In this document: in pieces, positions 40,710 to 49,092 of the stretch
How positions within the stretch are numbered: the first letter of the stretch is position 1
Layout of the letters: each line of letters begins with the position of its first letter
Origin: Bradyrhizobium sp. LMTR 3
GTDB lineage: Bacteria; Pseudomonadota; Alphaproteobacteria; Rhizobiales; Xanthobacteraceae
Length of the DNA: 64,000 bases
Direction of reading: 5' to 3'
Assembly: GCF_001693485.1 (NCBI RefSeq)
Contig: NZ_MAXC01000055.1
Location: 1 to 64,000, forward strand
Made by a program: the position numbers and the translations under genes
Notes under the pieces: generated by a model
Told to the model about the DNA's origin: nothing
The model's input: only the letters and a program-made list of their open reading frames with translations
Database searches by the model: none

Positions 40710-40907
40710 TCAAGTCTTGGCCTTTTGATCCGAGGCCGCCTCGCGGGCCAGTCGCTCTGCTTTCAATCGCTCCCGATTTGCATGGAGCGCCTGTTGGGCG
40801 CGTTGATACTCGGAAAGTGCCACTTTGGCGTCCGCATCTCTGAAGACCTTTCGAGCTTCCCGTTCGGCCGCGGTGGGCGTCCTCCGCTCGGATATGCGAT
40901 CGCTCAT
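40710..40907 (-). CDS. Small helical protein, 65 aa
   Basis: ATG at 40905-40907, with GGAGGAG upstream. The product is one long charged helix: M-S-D-R-I-S-E-R-R-T-P-T-A-A-E-R-E-A-R-K-V-F-R-D-A-D-A-K-V-A, then YQRAQQALHANRERLKAER. It is familiar to me as a conserved hypothetical of Bradyrhizobium. No membrane segment or enzyme motif is present. Its start overlaps the stop of the ORF at 40904-41086 (ATGA). Confidence 0.65.
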   Translation of the reverse strand: MSDRISERRTPTAAEREARKVFRDADAKVALSEYQRAQQALHANRERLKAERLAREAASDQKAKT

Positions 40908-41086
40908 TTGCTCCTCCTTCGGTCGCAAACGGTTCTGGCGCCAAGTGGTACGCGCATCAGGACCGCCAACCTAGGTGGTAGGTTTTCCTCCGGCTTGAAT
41001 TTTCGGGGGTGTAAGTGCCAGAGGCAGGGATTCGACGCCTGACGAACCCGTTGGTTCCATTCTGTCTTGGCGGCTTCAAGTCGCAT
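40904..41086 (-). CDS. Possible small protein, 60 aa
   Basis: ATG at 41084-41086, with GGAGG 8 bases upstream, and its stop overlaps the next ATG by four bases; these two points are the support. The peptide M-R-L-E-A-A-K-T-E-W-N-Q-R-V-R is plausible, but the rest is Arg- and Pro-rich with little pattern. I do not recognise a family. It could be a leader for the helical protein downstream or a chance ORF. Confidence 0.35.
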   Translation of the reverse strand: MRLEAAKTEWNQRVRQASNPCLWHLHPRKFKPEENLPPRLAVLMRVPLGARTVCDRRRSK

Positions 41087-41154
41087 GGCCGGTACCTCCG
41101 AACGGCTGAGCGCTCCTTGACGGTGGTAAGGCTGAGCCATCGGTCGATACCAGG

Positions 41155-41988
41155 CTAATGCCGCAAAATAAAGTCGGCGCGAACGGGCGCGGCCGCTGAT
41201 GGCGGCACATCAAGCCGCACGGCGACGCCATCAAGCTGCGGGCTCGGGGACGGATAAAGCTTCATCACGAGCGGATCGTGCCCTGGAATGATATGGCTTT
41301 CGTCCGGCGCAAGTGCCAGCAGGCGGTCGAATCCCTCCAGCATTTCACCGATGTGGAGCGCGGTCGTAAACGGACGTTCAGCAGCCATGTTCTCGTAAAA
41401 ATGGCTGACATCGGAGGCGAGTACGACGAATCCTCGGCGGGTCTTGACCCGAACGAATTGAAGCCCGGCGGAATGGCCTCCGGCCGCGTGTATCGTAAGC
41501 CCGGGAGCGAGCTCGGCATCGCCATCGTAGAACAAGACGCGCCGCGCATAGTTCAGCCGTACAATCCCGCAGATGTCATCGACCTCGAATGAATGCGATA
41601 ACCTCGGATATCGCATAAAGCGCCCCGTGGCGTACGTCAGATCGCGCTCCTGCAGATGGAATCGCGCGTTGGGGAAGCGGTCGAAATTACCGACATGGTC
41701 GTAGTGCAAATGTGTCAGGATGACATCCTCGACCTCGGTCGCATTGATGCCGAACGCGCCGAGCGTCTCCACCGGGCAGCGCAGGAACGTTCTCTTTCGC
41801 TTCTTCGATACTTCCGCACTGAATCCGGTATCGATGACGAAGGTACGACCTCCGCCCCTCGCTACCCACATGAAATAGTCCATTGGCATTGGCCCATCAT
41901 GCGGATCGCCACCGATGAAATGCTCGCTGCGCCGCGCATCGCGAGTAGCATAACGGATGGCAAAGAGTTCGTACTCCTGTTCGGCCAT
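41155..41988 (-). CDS. Metallo-beta-lactamase-fold hydrolase (lactonase-like)
   Basis: 277 aa. The zinc motif H93-L-H95-Y-D97-H98 (THLHYDHVGN) is complete, and further ligands are probable in GGHSAGLQ and PGHDPLV (late His). Related enzymes hydrolyse lactones, including acyl-homoserine lactones. Its length and D-P-H-D-G-P-M-P-M-D-Y segment near the start resemble the AttM/AhlD-like branch. Here the neighbours are a carboxymuconolactone-decarboxylase-like protein and a MmgE/PrpD protein, so the natural substrate is more likely a lactone intermediate of a catabolic pathway. It ends a leftward operon, 2 bp after the next gene. Confidence 0.85.
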   Translation of the reverse strand: MAEQEYELFAIRYATRDARRSEHFIGGDPHDGPMPMDYFMWVARGGGRTFVIDTGFSAEVSKKRKRTFLRCPVETLGAFGINATEVEDVILTHLHYDHVGNFDRFPNARFHLQERDLTYATGRFMRYPRLSHSFEVDDICGIVRLNYARRVLFYDGDAELAPGLTIHAAGGHSAGLQFVRVKTRRGFVVLASDVSHFYENMAAERPFTTALHIGEMLEGFDRLLALAPDESHIIPGHDPLVMKLYPSPSPQLDGVAVRLDVPPSAAAPVRADFILRH

Positions 41989-41990
41989 GG

Positions 41991-42371
41991 TCAGGATTTC
42001 GTTTCAACCTCGTTGAACGCCTCCCGCGCGTTTCGAAACGCATCGATGCCCGAAGGGATGCCGCAATACACGGCGACCTGAAGCAAAATCTCCTTGATCT
42101 CGTCCTTGGTGAGGCCGTTCTTCAGCGCTCCCTTGACATGCAGCTTCAGTTCGTGAGGCCTGTTCAGCGCTCCCAACATCGCCAGATTGACGATGCTGCG
42201 GGTGCGGCGGTCGAGTCCTGGCCGCGTCCACAACGCCCCCCAGCAAAACTCGGTCGACCACTCCGCCATCGTCCGAGTGAATTCGTCAGCGCCTGCGATG
42301 GATTTGTTGACGTACTCTTCGCCAAGCACTTCCTTGCGGACCTTCAATCCCTTGTCGAACAACTCAGTCAT
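41991..42371 (-). CDS. Carboxymuconolactone-decarboxylase-like protein (PcaC type), copy 1
   Basis: 126 aa from the ATG at 42369-42371 (GGAAGGA upstream). The sequence follows PcaC: G-L-K-V-R-K-E-V-L-G, E-F-C-W-G, then R-P-G-L-D-R-R-T-R-S-I-V-N-L-A-M-L, NRPHELKLHVKGALKNGLTKDEI and Y-C-G-I-P-S-G-I-D-A-F. PcaC removes CO2 from gamma-carboxymuconolactone in protocatechuate breakdown. No other pca gene is here, so it may act on a related lactone. The copy at 52376 is very similar, with the same motifs. Confidence 0.85.
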   Translation of the reverse strand: MTELFDKGLKVRKEVLGEEYVNKSIAGADEFTRTMAEWSTEFCWGALWTRPGLDRRTRSIVNLAMLGALNRPHELKLHVKGALKNGLTKDEIKEILLQVAVYCGIPSGIDAFRNAREAFNEVETKS

Positions 42372-42414
42372 CACTGGTTCCTTCCATTGTTTGAGTGCGG
42401 TTTTCAAGCCGTGC

Positions 42415-43758
42415 TCAGCCATGCGCCCTCATCAGGCTCGAGACGTCGGCCAGTGTGTCGAGACGCCAAACGTCGTCGATGATGCGATCGATATCCCAAT
42501 CGCTTCCGCCCAGCCGCGCGCAATCGCGCAATTTCGCTTCGATATCGCCATCCGACAACGGGTCGGCAAGACTTCCCTTCGCAGCCATCACGACCTCGCT
42601 GACCGTTTCTCCGGACGTCAGTTGGATCGTGACGCGCGCGGCACCATCCGGAAGCGAAGCGTCAAGCACCGCCTCTACCTTCTGGCGGAGGGCCACGACG
42701 TCGGGCCGAAACACGATCGCGTCCGAGAATTCGGCGACACCGGCAGCACCCAGCAGCAGCGCGCAGGCGGCGCAATGATGAATGCTGACCCGCGCGTCGC
42801 GTTCGTTGCGAACCGGACGGTCGCCGCGCGCCAGCAGGAGCGCTGAGCCCTGCACCGTGATGAGGCCGATATCATCGACACGGCGGTGCAATTCTGCCCG
42901 CAACTTGAAGCAGGCATCGATCACGGCGTGGAACACGATGCCCGCCGGATAGGGCTTGTAGGTATTCTTCGCGATTTCCCAAGTCTTGCCGAGACCGCCC
43001 GTCAGACGCCCAACATCGGGCTCGTCTCCCATGGCGCGAGCCCAGCCGAGCCGCCCTTCAATGGCCCGCGGCGAAGCCGAATAGCCCTCGGCCGCGAGCA
43101 ACGCCGCGAACAGGCCATTGCGCGCCGCATTGCCGACGCTGACGTTCTTGGCTGCAGTCGGGAGATTTTCGACAATCCCCGCGGACTGACTGGCCGCAAT
43201 TCCGATCGCATCTGCGATCTGGCCTGTCGAGAGCCCGAGCAGCCAGGCACAGGCTGCGGCGGCGCCAAACACCCCGCAGGTCGATGTGATATGCCAGCCA
43301 CGCGCATAATGTCCCGGAGATACTGCGTTGCCGACGCGGCATTCGACTTCCACGCCGAGAATGAATGCGGTGAGAACGGCTTGCCCCGAAAACCCTCGCG
43401 CTTGCGCCAACGCCAGCACGGGCGCTGCGACCGGCGCCGCTGGATGAATGATCGTATCGAGATGGGTATCGTCGAAATCGAGCAGATTGGCCGAAATGGC
43501 GTTGACGAACGCCGCGCCCATCGCATCGAGCCGTTCCCGACGGCCGATGATCGCGGATGTCGCAGCGCCGCAGAATGGCAATAGCGTCCGCACCGCGCCG
43601 GTAACGGCTGGATCATTCGCCGACCCTAGCGCGGTCGCGAAGAAATTCAGGATCGAGCGCTTCGCCTCGTGACTTTGCGCCGCGACATCCGTCCACGCGA
43701 TGCCGGCGACGAAATCGGCGAGCGTTGTGCTGGCGCCTTGCGCTTCATCTTGCCGCAC
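42415..43758 (-). CDS. MmgE/PrpD-family protein, copy 1
   Basis: 447 aa from the GTG at 43756-43758, which has GAGGA upstream; the frame runs on to 44091 but overlaps the divergent dehydrogenase gene. MmgE/PrpD proteins are dehydratases or isomerases of 2-methylcitrate type and related acids. The family words appear: A-N-L-L-D-F-D-D-T-H, HPAAPVAAPVLALAQ, ARGWHITSTCGVFGAAAACA, KPYPAGIVFHAVIDAC and the basic-His HHCAAC region. With copy 2 (44867) only moderately alike, the two probably act on different intermediates. First gene of the leftward operon. Confidence 0.85.
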   Translation of the reverse strand: MRQDEAQGASTTLADFVAGIAWTDVAAQSHEAKRSILNFFATALGSANDPAVTGAVRTLLPFCGAATSAIIGRRERLDAMGAAFVNAISANLLDFDDTHLDTIIHPAAPVAAPVLALAQARGFSGQAVLTAFILGVEVECRVGNAVSPGHYARGWHITSTCGVFGAAAACAWLLGLSTGQIADAIGIAASQSAGIVENLPTAAKNVSVGNAARNGLFAALLAAEGYSASPRAIEGRLGWARAMGDEPDVGRLTGGLGKTWEIAKNTYKPYPAGIVFHAVIDACFKLRAELHRRVDDIGLITVQGSALLLARGDRPVRNERDARVSIHHCAACALLLGAAGVAEFSDAIVFRPDVVALRQKVEAVLDASLPDGAARVTIQLTSGETVSEVVMAAKGSLADPLSDGDIEAKLRDCARLGGSDWDIDRIIDDVWRLDTLADVSSLMRAHG

Positions 43759-43831
43759 GGAGCGAATTCCTCGGACTCGTTTTTCCGACCCTATTCCGGC
43801 GCACCGTGGCGTGTCGATAGGAATCTTATGC

Positions 43832-43850
43832 TTGACAGATTGACTGACAA
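43832..43850. promoter_or_regulatory. Imperfect inverted repeat in the divergent promoter region
   Basis: TTGACAG (43832-43838), a 5-base spacer and CTGACAA (43844-43850), one mismatch from a perfect dyad. It also contains TTGACA, a possible -35 element for the rightward operon. Dyads of this size suit GntR/FadR-type regulators, and such a gene lies at 53628. Candidate only. Confidence 0.35.
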
Positions 43851-43940
43851 TCCGGACATTCGACGAAACGCGGCCGGGAGCCCTGCCGCAACAAGAACAA
43901 TGAACACCCGCCCTAAGGCGGTGCGACAGGGAGCGAGACG

Positions 43941-44834
43941 ATGGCGGGAGAGACGATCGGCTTCGTGGGAACGGGCCGCATGGGCGGGCCGATGGCCGGG
44001 CGACTGATGGATGCTGGCTATGCCCTGTGCGTCTACGACACACAGGGTGAGGCCACCAAGCCGCTCGTCGAGCGCGGGGCGCGCCTTGCAAAATCCCCCG
44101 CCGAGGTTGCCTCGTCGGCAGATATCGTGCTGGCGAGCCTGCCGACCCCCGACATCGTCAAGGCCGTCGCGCTGGGGCCTGACGGAATCATTGCTGGAAA
44201 CCGCGCCCGCATCGTGATCGACCTCTCCACCAGCGGACCCGGCGCGGCCAAGCTGATCGCAGAAGGATTCAAACCCAGAAACCTGACGCTGGTGGATGCT
44301 CCGGTCAGCGGCGGCATCAAGGGCGCGGTGAACGGCACCCTTGCGGTCATGGTGTCATGCCCCAAGGACACCTATGAGACGGTGCAGCCGATCTTAAAAC
44401 ACTTCGGAAAGCTGTTTTATACCGGCGACAAGCCGGGCACGGCGCAGACCGCAAAGCTCGCCAACAATCTGATGGCGGCGGCCGCCCTGGTGATCACGTC
44501 GGAAGCGGTTGCGATGGGCGTCAAGGGCGGTGTCGACGCCAAGGTGCTGATCGACATCATCAATGCCAGCAGCGGCCGCAACAGCGCGTCCGAAGACAAG
44601 TTCCCGCGCGCCGTGCTTCCCGGCACGTTCGATTTCGGCTTCACCACCGGCCTTTCTTACAAGGACGTGCGGCTTTGCATCGATGAGGCCGAGGCCATGG
44701 GTGTGCCGATGGTGTGCGGATCCGTGGTTCGGCAGATGCTTGCCATCACCAACGCCAAATATGGCGCGTCATCCGATTTCACGTCGATCGCGAAGGTCCT
44801 TGAAGAGTGGGCCGGTGTGGAAATGCGCGGCTAA
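43941..44834 (+). CDS. NAD(P)-dependent beta-hydroxyacid dehydrogenase (3-hydroxyisobutyrate type)
   Basis: 297 aa. It oxidises a beta-hydroxyacid to the semialdehyde, or the reverse. The dinucleotide fold is GFVGTGRMGGPMAGRLM. The substrate loop V-D-A-P-V-S-G-G and catalytic Lys in TAKLANNLMAAA are in the family positions, and the ending K-D-V-R-L-C-I-D-E-A-E follows the norm. The substrate is not known; it may act on a branched hydroxyacid imported by the Liv-type system. First gene of the rightward operon, 32 bp before the second MmgE/PrpD gene. Confidence 0.9.
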   Translation: MAGETIGFVGTGRMGGPMAGRLMDAGYALCVYDTQGEATKPLVERGARLAKSPAEVASSADIVLASLPTPDIVKAVALGPDGIIAGNRARIVIDLSTSGPGAAKLIAEGFKPRNLTLVDAPVSGGIKGAVNGTLAVMVSCPKDTYETVQPILKHFGKLFYTGDKPGTAQTAKLANNLMAAAALVITSEAVAMGVKGGVDAKVLIDIINASSGRNSASEDKFPRAVLPGTFDFGFTTGLSYKDVRLCIDEAEAMGVPMVCGSVVRQMLAITNAKYGASSDFTSIAKVLEEWAGVEMRG

Positions 44835-44866
44835 GATTTGGGAAAGCCGAGCGAGGAACGATTGCA

Positions 44867-46264
44867 ATGACAATCGGGTCGAGCGGATCGAACGAGACGC
44901 CTCTGGCGCGGCAACTGGCCCGCGCTTCGCTCGCCGTCGATCTCTTCCGATTCGAGGAAAGCGTCGTCGCCAAGGCCAAGATTTGCCTTCTGGACTTTCT
45001 CTCCTGCGCGTTCGAGGCGCGTCATCATCCGTGGAGCCGTCAGGCGATCGGCATCGCACGCCGCACCGAGAACGGCGCAACCATCATCGGGACAAGCAAG
45101 CTTGCGACGCCGGGCGACGCGGCCTTTGCCAACGCGACGCTCGGCCATGGCCTGGTGCGCGAAGACATGCACGCCGCCAGCATCTGCCATCATGGCGTCG
45201 TGATCTGGCCGACGCTGCTCGCCCTGTCGGAGCGAACGCCGCTGTCTGGCGCCACCCTGCTCGCCGCTGCGATCGTCGGCTATGAGGCCGGCGCGCAGAT
45301 CGGGCGAGCCCTCTTCAACGCCGATCTGGCACGCCTCTATCGGCCGACCGGCCTGGTTGCGCCGTTGGGAGCCGCCCTCGCGGCAAGCCGTGCGCTGGGT
45401 CTCACCGAAGATGCAGCGACGAGCGCGGTTTCGATTGCCGCCAACACATCGTCCGGCCTGAACGAATGGCCGCATGCCGGCGGCTCGGAGATGTATTTCC
45501 ATCCGGGCTTTGCCGCCCGCAACGCCATCACGGCGATTGAACTGGCGGAGGCCGGCGCCTGTGCCTCGGAAACCATCCTCGAAGGCGAGGCTGGATTGTT
45601 TGCGGCCTACCGACGCCAGGCCGCGCCTGCCGGCATTCGGTTGTTTGCAGGCTCGGAGCCGGAAATCATGGCGGTCTACAACAAGCCGGTCCCTGCCTGC
45701 AATTTTGCGCAAACCGCCGCGCAGGCAGCATTGCAGGCGGCTCGTGAGCTTAAGAATCCGGAAGAGATCGAGGCGGTTTCGATCCTCGCCCCCGAAGCGG
45801 CGGCGCGCTATCCCGGCTGTGATTCCCGAGGGCCTTACCGGAATGCGCTGCAAGCCAAGATGAGCATTCCTTTCAGCGTCGCTGCGGTGCTTGCCCGCGG
45901 TGCCATCGAAGAGGACAATTACGCAGAGATCAATGACCCCAAGATCCTGCGTCTGGTCGAACGGACCGAGCTGCAACGCGATTCCAGTTTCACGGCCGCC
46001 TTTCCGGCGCAACAGGGCGCCGAAGTCTCGATTGGCCTGCGTAATGGAAAGACGATCCGGCAACGTCTCGACAATGTCATAGCGGCCACGCCGCAGGAGA
46101 TCCGCACCCGCTTTCGACAGGCCGCTACTGATGCCATCGGCGGCAATCGCGCGCGCGGTCTGGAGGAGCTTGTCGACGGCTGCGAGCGGCTCCCGGACAG
46201 CGGCGTCATCGCCAACCAGTGCCGGCTTGAACCAGCGGAGCGGCTGCTCCGGCCAGCATCATGA
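44867..46264 (+). CDS. MmgE/PrpD-family protein, copy 2
   Basis: 465 aa from the ATG at 44867 (GAGGA upstream); the frame to 44807 lies inside the previous gene. Family features are FLSCAFEARHHPWSRQAI, TLGHGLVREDMHAASICHHGVV (more polar than the usual D-D-x-x-H), GLVAPLGAALAASRALGL, AGGSEMYFHPGFAARNA and K-P-V-P-A-C-N-F-A-Q-T. It is longer than copy 1 and differs at the D-x-D/H active loop (R-E-D-M-H-A), so a distinct substrate is likely. Its stop overlaps a short ORF chain leading to the permease gene. Confidence 0.85.
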   Translation: MTIGSSGSNETPLARQLARASLAVDLFRFEESVVAKAKICLLDFLSCAFEARHHPWSRQAIGIARRTENGATIIGTSKLATPGDAAFANATLGHGLVREDMHAASICHHGVVIWPTLLALSERTPLSGATLLAAAIVGYEAGAQIGRALFNADLARLYRPTGLVAPLGAALAASRALGLTEDAATSAVSIAANTSSGLNEWPHAGGSEMYFHPGFAARNAITAIELAEAGACASETILEGEAGLFAAYRRQAAPAGIRLFAGSEPEIMAVYNKPVPACNFAQTAAQAALQAARELKNPEEIEAVSILAPEAAARYPGCDSRGPYRNALQAKMSIPFSVAAVLARGAIEEDNYAEINDPKILRLVERTELQRDSSFTAAFPAQQGAEVSIGLRNGKTIRQRLDNVIAATPQEIRTRFRQAATDAIGGNRARGLEELVDGCERLPDSGVIANQCRLEPAERLLRPAS

Positions 46265-46370
46265 TGATTGAGAACAAGAAAACGGGGATGCAATGAACAA
46301 GCCAGAGCCGACGATGCCGGCAGCAAGCCCAGGGCAAACGTACTCCCCTGTGATGCGAGGTGAGCGGTGA
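46261..46370 (+). other. Chain of two mini-ORFs linking the PrpD gene to the permease gene
   Basis: An 11-codon ORF starts at 46261 with its ATG overlapping the PrpD stop (ATGATGA). Its TGA at 46294-46296 overlaps the ATG at 46293 of a 25-codon ORF, whose TGA at 46368-46370 overlaps the GTG of the permease gene at 46367. A ribosome could pass through by three re-initiations. The peptides look arbitrary, so the coupling, not the product, is the point. Confidence 0.4.
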
Positions 46371-47317
46371 CCGCAGCGCTGGAAGGCTTTCTGCAGGCCT
46401 TGACCGCCGGACTTCTGATCGGTGCGGTTTATGGCCTGATGTGTGTCGGGCTCGGCCTGATTTTCGGGGTCATGCGGGTCATCAACTTCGCCCAGGGCGA
46501 CTTCATGATGCTCGGCATGTATGCGGCGTTCTATTTCTTCACCGCGCTCGGCGTGCAGGCCACTTTCGGCAACGCCTTTGGGCCGTTCGTGGCGATTCTC
46601 CTTGCCGGTCCAGTGCTCGCGGTGTTCGGTTACGCGATTCATCTCGTCCTGATCTCGCACGTATCGGGCACGCGCACCACCTCCCTCGAGGGTGAAGGTC
46701 ACTATGCCCAGCTCATTCTGACGCTCGGCATCGCGCTGATCCTGCAGAACGGCGGCCTGATCGTGTTCGGTTCGGTGCTGGCATCGATCCGCACGCCGCT
46801 GTCGAGCTCGGCCTGGGAGCTCGGGCCGTTGTTCAATGACATCAGTATCTTCGTCAACAAGGCGCGCGGCATCGACGCCGTGGTCTCGCTGGCAACGATG
46901 ATACTGCTGACGCTATTGATCACGCGATCGCGGCTCGGAAAGTCGCTGCGGGCCGCAGCCGACAATCCGACGGCGGCAACCTATATGGGGATCGACGTCG
47001 ATCGCGCGCACCGCGTTGCCTTCGCGCTCGGCACCGGCATAACAGCGATTGCCGGCGGCCTGCTCGCCACCAACTATCCATTTCATCCCTTTGTCGGCGT
47101 CGAATACGTCATCGTCATGTATGCCGGCGTCGTGCTCGGCGGCATGGGCAGCATCATCGGCGCCTTCTGGGGCGGCATGACCATCGGCCTGGTGCAGCAG
47201 ATGTCGACGCTGGTGCTGCCGACGCAACTGCAGAACGCCGCGATCTTCGTCGTCTTCCTCCTGATCATCTTCTTCCGTCCGCAAGGCTTCTTCGGACGCA
47301 TGGTCGAGAGGACGTGA
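46367..47317 (+). CDS. Branched-chain amino acid-type ABC transporter permease (LivH-like)
   Basis: 316 aa from a GTG with GAGGTGAG upstream. Eight to nine membrane helices. The LivH words are present: LQALTAGLLIGAVYGLMCVGLGLIFGVMRVINFAQGD at the start, ADNPTAATYMGIDVDRAHRVAFALG (EAA-like coupling loop) and V-L-G-G-M-G-S-I-I-G-A-F-W-G. It is half of the membrane channel; the partner is the fused permease-ATPase gene that starts next. Substrate not predictable, since this class also carries amides, aromatic acids and urea. Confidence 0.93.
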   Translation: MTAALEGFLQALTAGLLIGAVYGLMCVGLGLIFGVMRVINFAQGDFMMLGMYAAFYFFTALGVQATFGNAFGPFVAILLAGPVLAVFGYAIHLVLISHVSGTRTTSLEGEGHYAQLILTLGIALILQNGGLIVFGSVLASIRTPLSSSAWELGPLFNDISIFVNKARGIDAVVSLATMILLTLLITRSRLGKSLRAAADNPTAATYMGIDVDRAHRVAFALGTGITAIAGGLLATNYPFHPFVGVEYVIVMYAGVVLGGMGSIIGAFWGGMTIGLVQQMSTLVLPTQLQNAAIFVVFLLIIFFRPQGFFGRMVERT

Positions 47318-47319
47318 CG

Positions 47320-49092
47320 ATGCAGAACCTGCGATCGCTCCTCCCCATTCTGGTCTTCACCGCGCTCTATGCCGTGCTGTCGCTAAGCGTCACCAATTCA
47401 TATTACCAACTGGTGATGACACTGGTACCGGTGTGGGCGGTGTTCGGCCTGTCGTGGAACCTGCTCAGCGGATACACCGGCCTGATCTCGTTCGGCCATG
47501 CCGCGTTCTTCGGAATTGGTGCCTACACCACAGCGCTCGGCCAGATCTATTTCGATCTTTCGCCGTGGATGCTGATCCCGATTGCAGCCATGCTCGGCGG
47601 CATCGCCGGGTTCCTGATCGGATTTCCGACATTCCGGTTGTCGGGACACTACTTCGCGCTGGCGATGCTCGCCTATCCGCTCGCCATTCTCTACGTGTTC
47701 GAATGGCTCGGCTTCCAGGAAGTCACGTTGCCGATCAAGCGCGACACTCCGATCGCCTACATGCAATTTGCCGATCCCCGTCTCTACACGTTGCTGGCGC
47801 TCGCCATGATGCTGGCGACGATCCTGCTCACCCGAGTGATCGAAAAATCGCGGTTCGGCATGGCGCTGCTGGCGATCAAGCAGAACGAAGCCGCTGCCGA
47901 AGCAGCCGGCATCAACACGCTGGCCTGGAAGCTGCGCGCCATCACCCTGAGCGGAGCGATTGCCGGGGCAATCGGCGGGTTCTATGCCGTCGTGCTGCTG
48001 GTGGTGACCCCGCAATCGGTGTTCGGCATGCTGGTGTCCGCGCAGGTGCTGACGGTCGCCATGTTCGGTGGGGTCGGAACGGTCTGGGGACCGGTGATCG
48101 GCTCCGTGATCCTGATCCCGCTTGCCGAAACGCTCAACGCCGAGGCGGGCTCGCGCTTTCCCGGCATTCAAGGCGTGATATTCGGCCTTGCGATCATATC
48201 CGTCATCCTGGTTGCGCCTGAGGGACTGTTCTGGAAACTGCGCGATTTCTTCCGGAAGCGAGTGACCTCACCCGCTGTAGCGAGCCCGAGCGCGCCAGTT
48301 CAGCCTGCTGCCGCCATGGCCAATCCGTCCCGTCCGGAACGATCCAGGGGCGCGGGCGAGGTGGTGCTCGAAGTCCGCAACCTGTCGCGGTCCTTTGGCG
48401 GGCTGAAAGCCGTCCAGAACGTCAGCTTCAAACTGCGGCGCAACGAGATCCTTGGAATCATCGGTCCGAACGGCGCCGGAAAGACCACGCTGTTCAACCT
48501 GCTGAACGGATTCCTGCGACCCGGCACCGGCGAGATTCTCCTCGACGGGCGCGACATGTCAGGCCGCAAGCCGCACGAGCTCTGCGAGGCCGGCATCGGC
48601 CGGACCTTCCAGATCATGCGTCCGTTCTTGCGCATGTCGATCTCGGACAATGTCGTGGTGGGCGCCTATGTCCGCGCCAGGACGGACGCCGAAGCGAAAC
48701 GGCTGGCGACCGAGGCGATCGCGCGGGTCGGTCTGTCCGACATTGCCGACCGCATTGCCGGCGAGCTCACGACCAAGGAGCTACGGCTGATGGAATTGGC
48801 CCGCGCGCTCGCCGGGCAGCCTCGAATCCTGTTGCTCGACGAAACGCTGGCAGGGCTCGGGCATGACGAAGCCAATGAGGTCGTGGCGGTGATCCAGCGT
48901 CTCGCCCGCGACGGCATGACGATCGCGATCATCGAACACACCATGCAGGCCATGGTCCGCCTGGTCGACAGTTTCCTCGTTCTCGACCATGGCGCCGTCA
49001 TTGTGGAGGGCGAACCGGAAGCCGTCACGCGCGACAGCCGCGTCATCGAGGCCTATCTCGGCAAGAAGTGGGTGGCCCATGCTCCACATTGA
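47320..49092 (+). CDS. ABC transporter permease fused to ATP-binding protein (LivM-LivG)
   Basis: 590 aa from the ATG at 47320, with GAGAGGA upstream; a GTG at 47314 overlapping the previous stop is the alternative. Residues about 1-300 form a LivM permease (LSLSVTNSYYQLVMTLVPVW, SWNLLSGYTGLISFGHAAFFGIGAY, KQNEAAAEAAGINTLAWKLRA). A Pro/Ala linker at about 310-345 leads to a LivG-type ATPase: Walker A G-P-N-G-A-G-K-T-T, signature-like ELTTKELRLMELARALA, and Walker B LLLDETLAGLG. The usual L-S-G-G signature is replaced by L-T-T-K-E, as in many LivG proteins. The fusion keeps the ATPase tied to one channel. Confidence 0.93.
   Translation: MQNLRSLLPILVFTALYAVLSLSVTNSYYQLVMTLVPVWAVFGLSWNLLSGYTGLISFGHAAFFGIGAYTTALGQIYFDLSPWMLIPIAAMLGGIAGFLIGFPTFRLSGHYFALAMLAYPLAILYVFEWLGFQEVTLPIKRDTPIAYMQFADPRLYTLLALAMMLATILLTRVIEKSRFGMALLAIKQNEAAAEAAGINTLAWKLRAITLSGAIAGAIGGFYAVVLLVVTPQSVFGMLVSAQVLTVAMFGGVGTVWGPVIGSVILIPLAETLNAEAGSRFPGIQGVIFGLAIISVILVAPEGLFWKLRDFFRKRVTSPAVASPSAPVQPAAAMANPSRPERSRGAGEVVLEVRNLSRSFGGLKAVQNVSFKLRRNEILGIIGPNGAGKTTLFNLLNGFLRPGTGEILLDGRDMSGRKPHELCEAGIGRTFQIMRPFLRMSISDNVVVGAYVRARTDAEAKRLATEAIARVGLSDIADRIAGELTTKELRLMELARALAGQPRILLLDETLAGLGHDEANEVVAVIQRLARDGMTIAIIEHTMQAMVRLVDSFLVLDHGAVIVEGEPEAVTRDSRVIEAYLGKKWVAHAPH

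Noticed and set aside
41020..41060. tRNA-like GGATTCGACGCC stretch
   Set aside because: No acceptor stem, anticodon arm or CCA context can be drawn. I found no tRNA or rRNA gene in the window.
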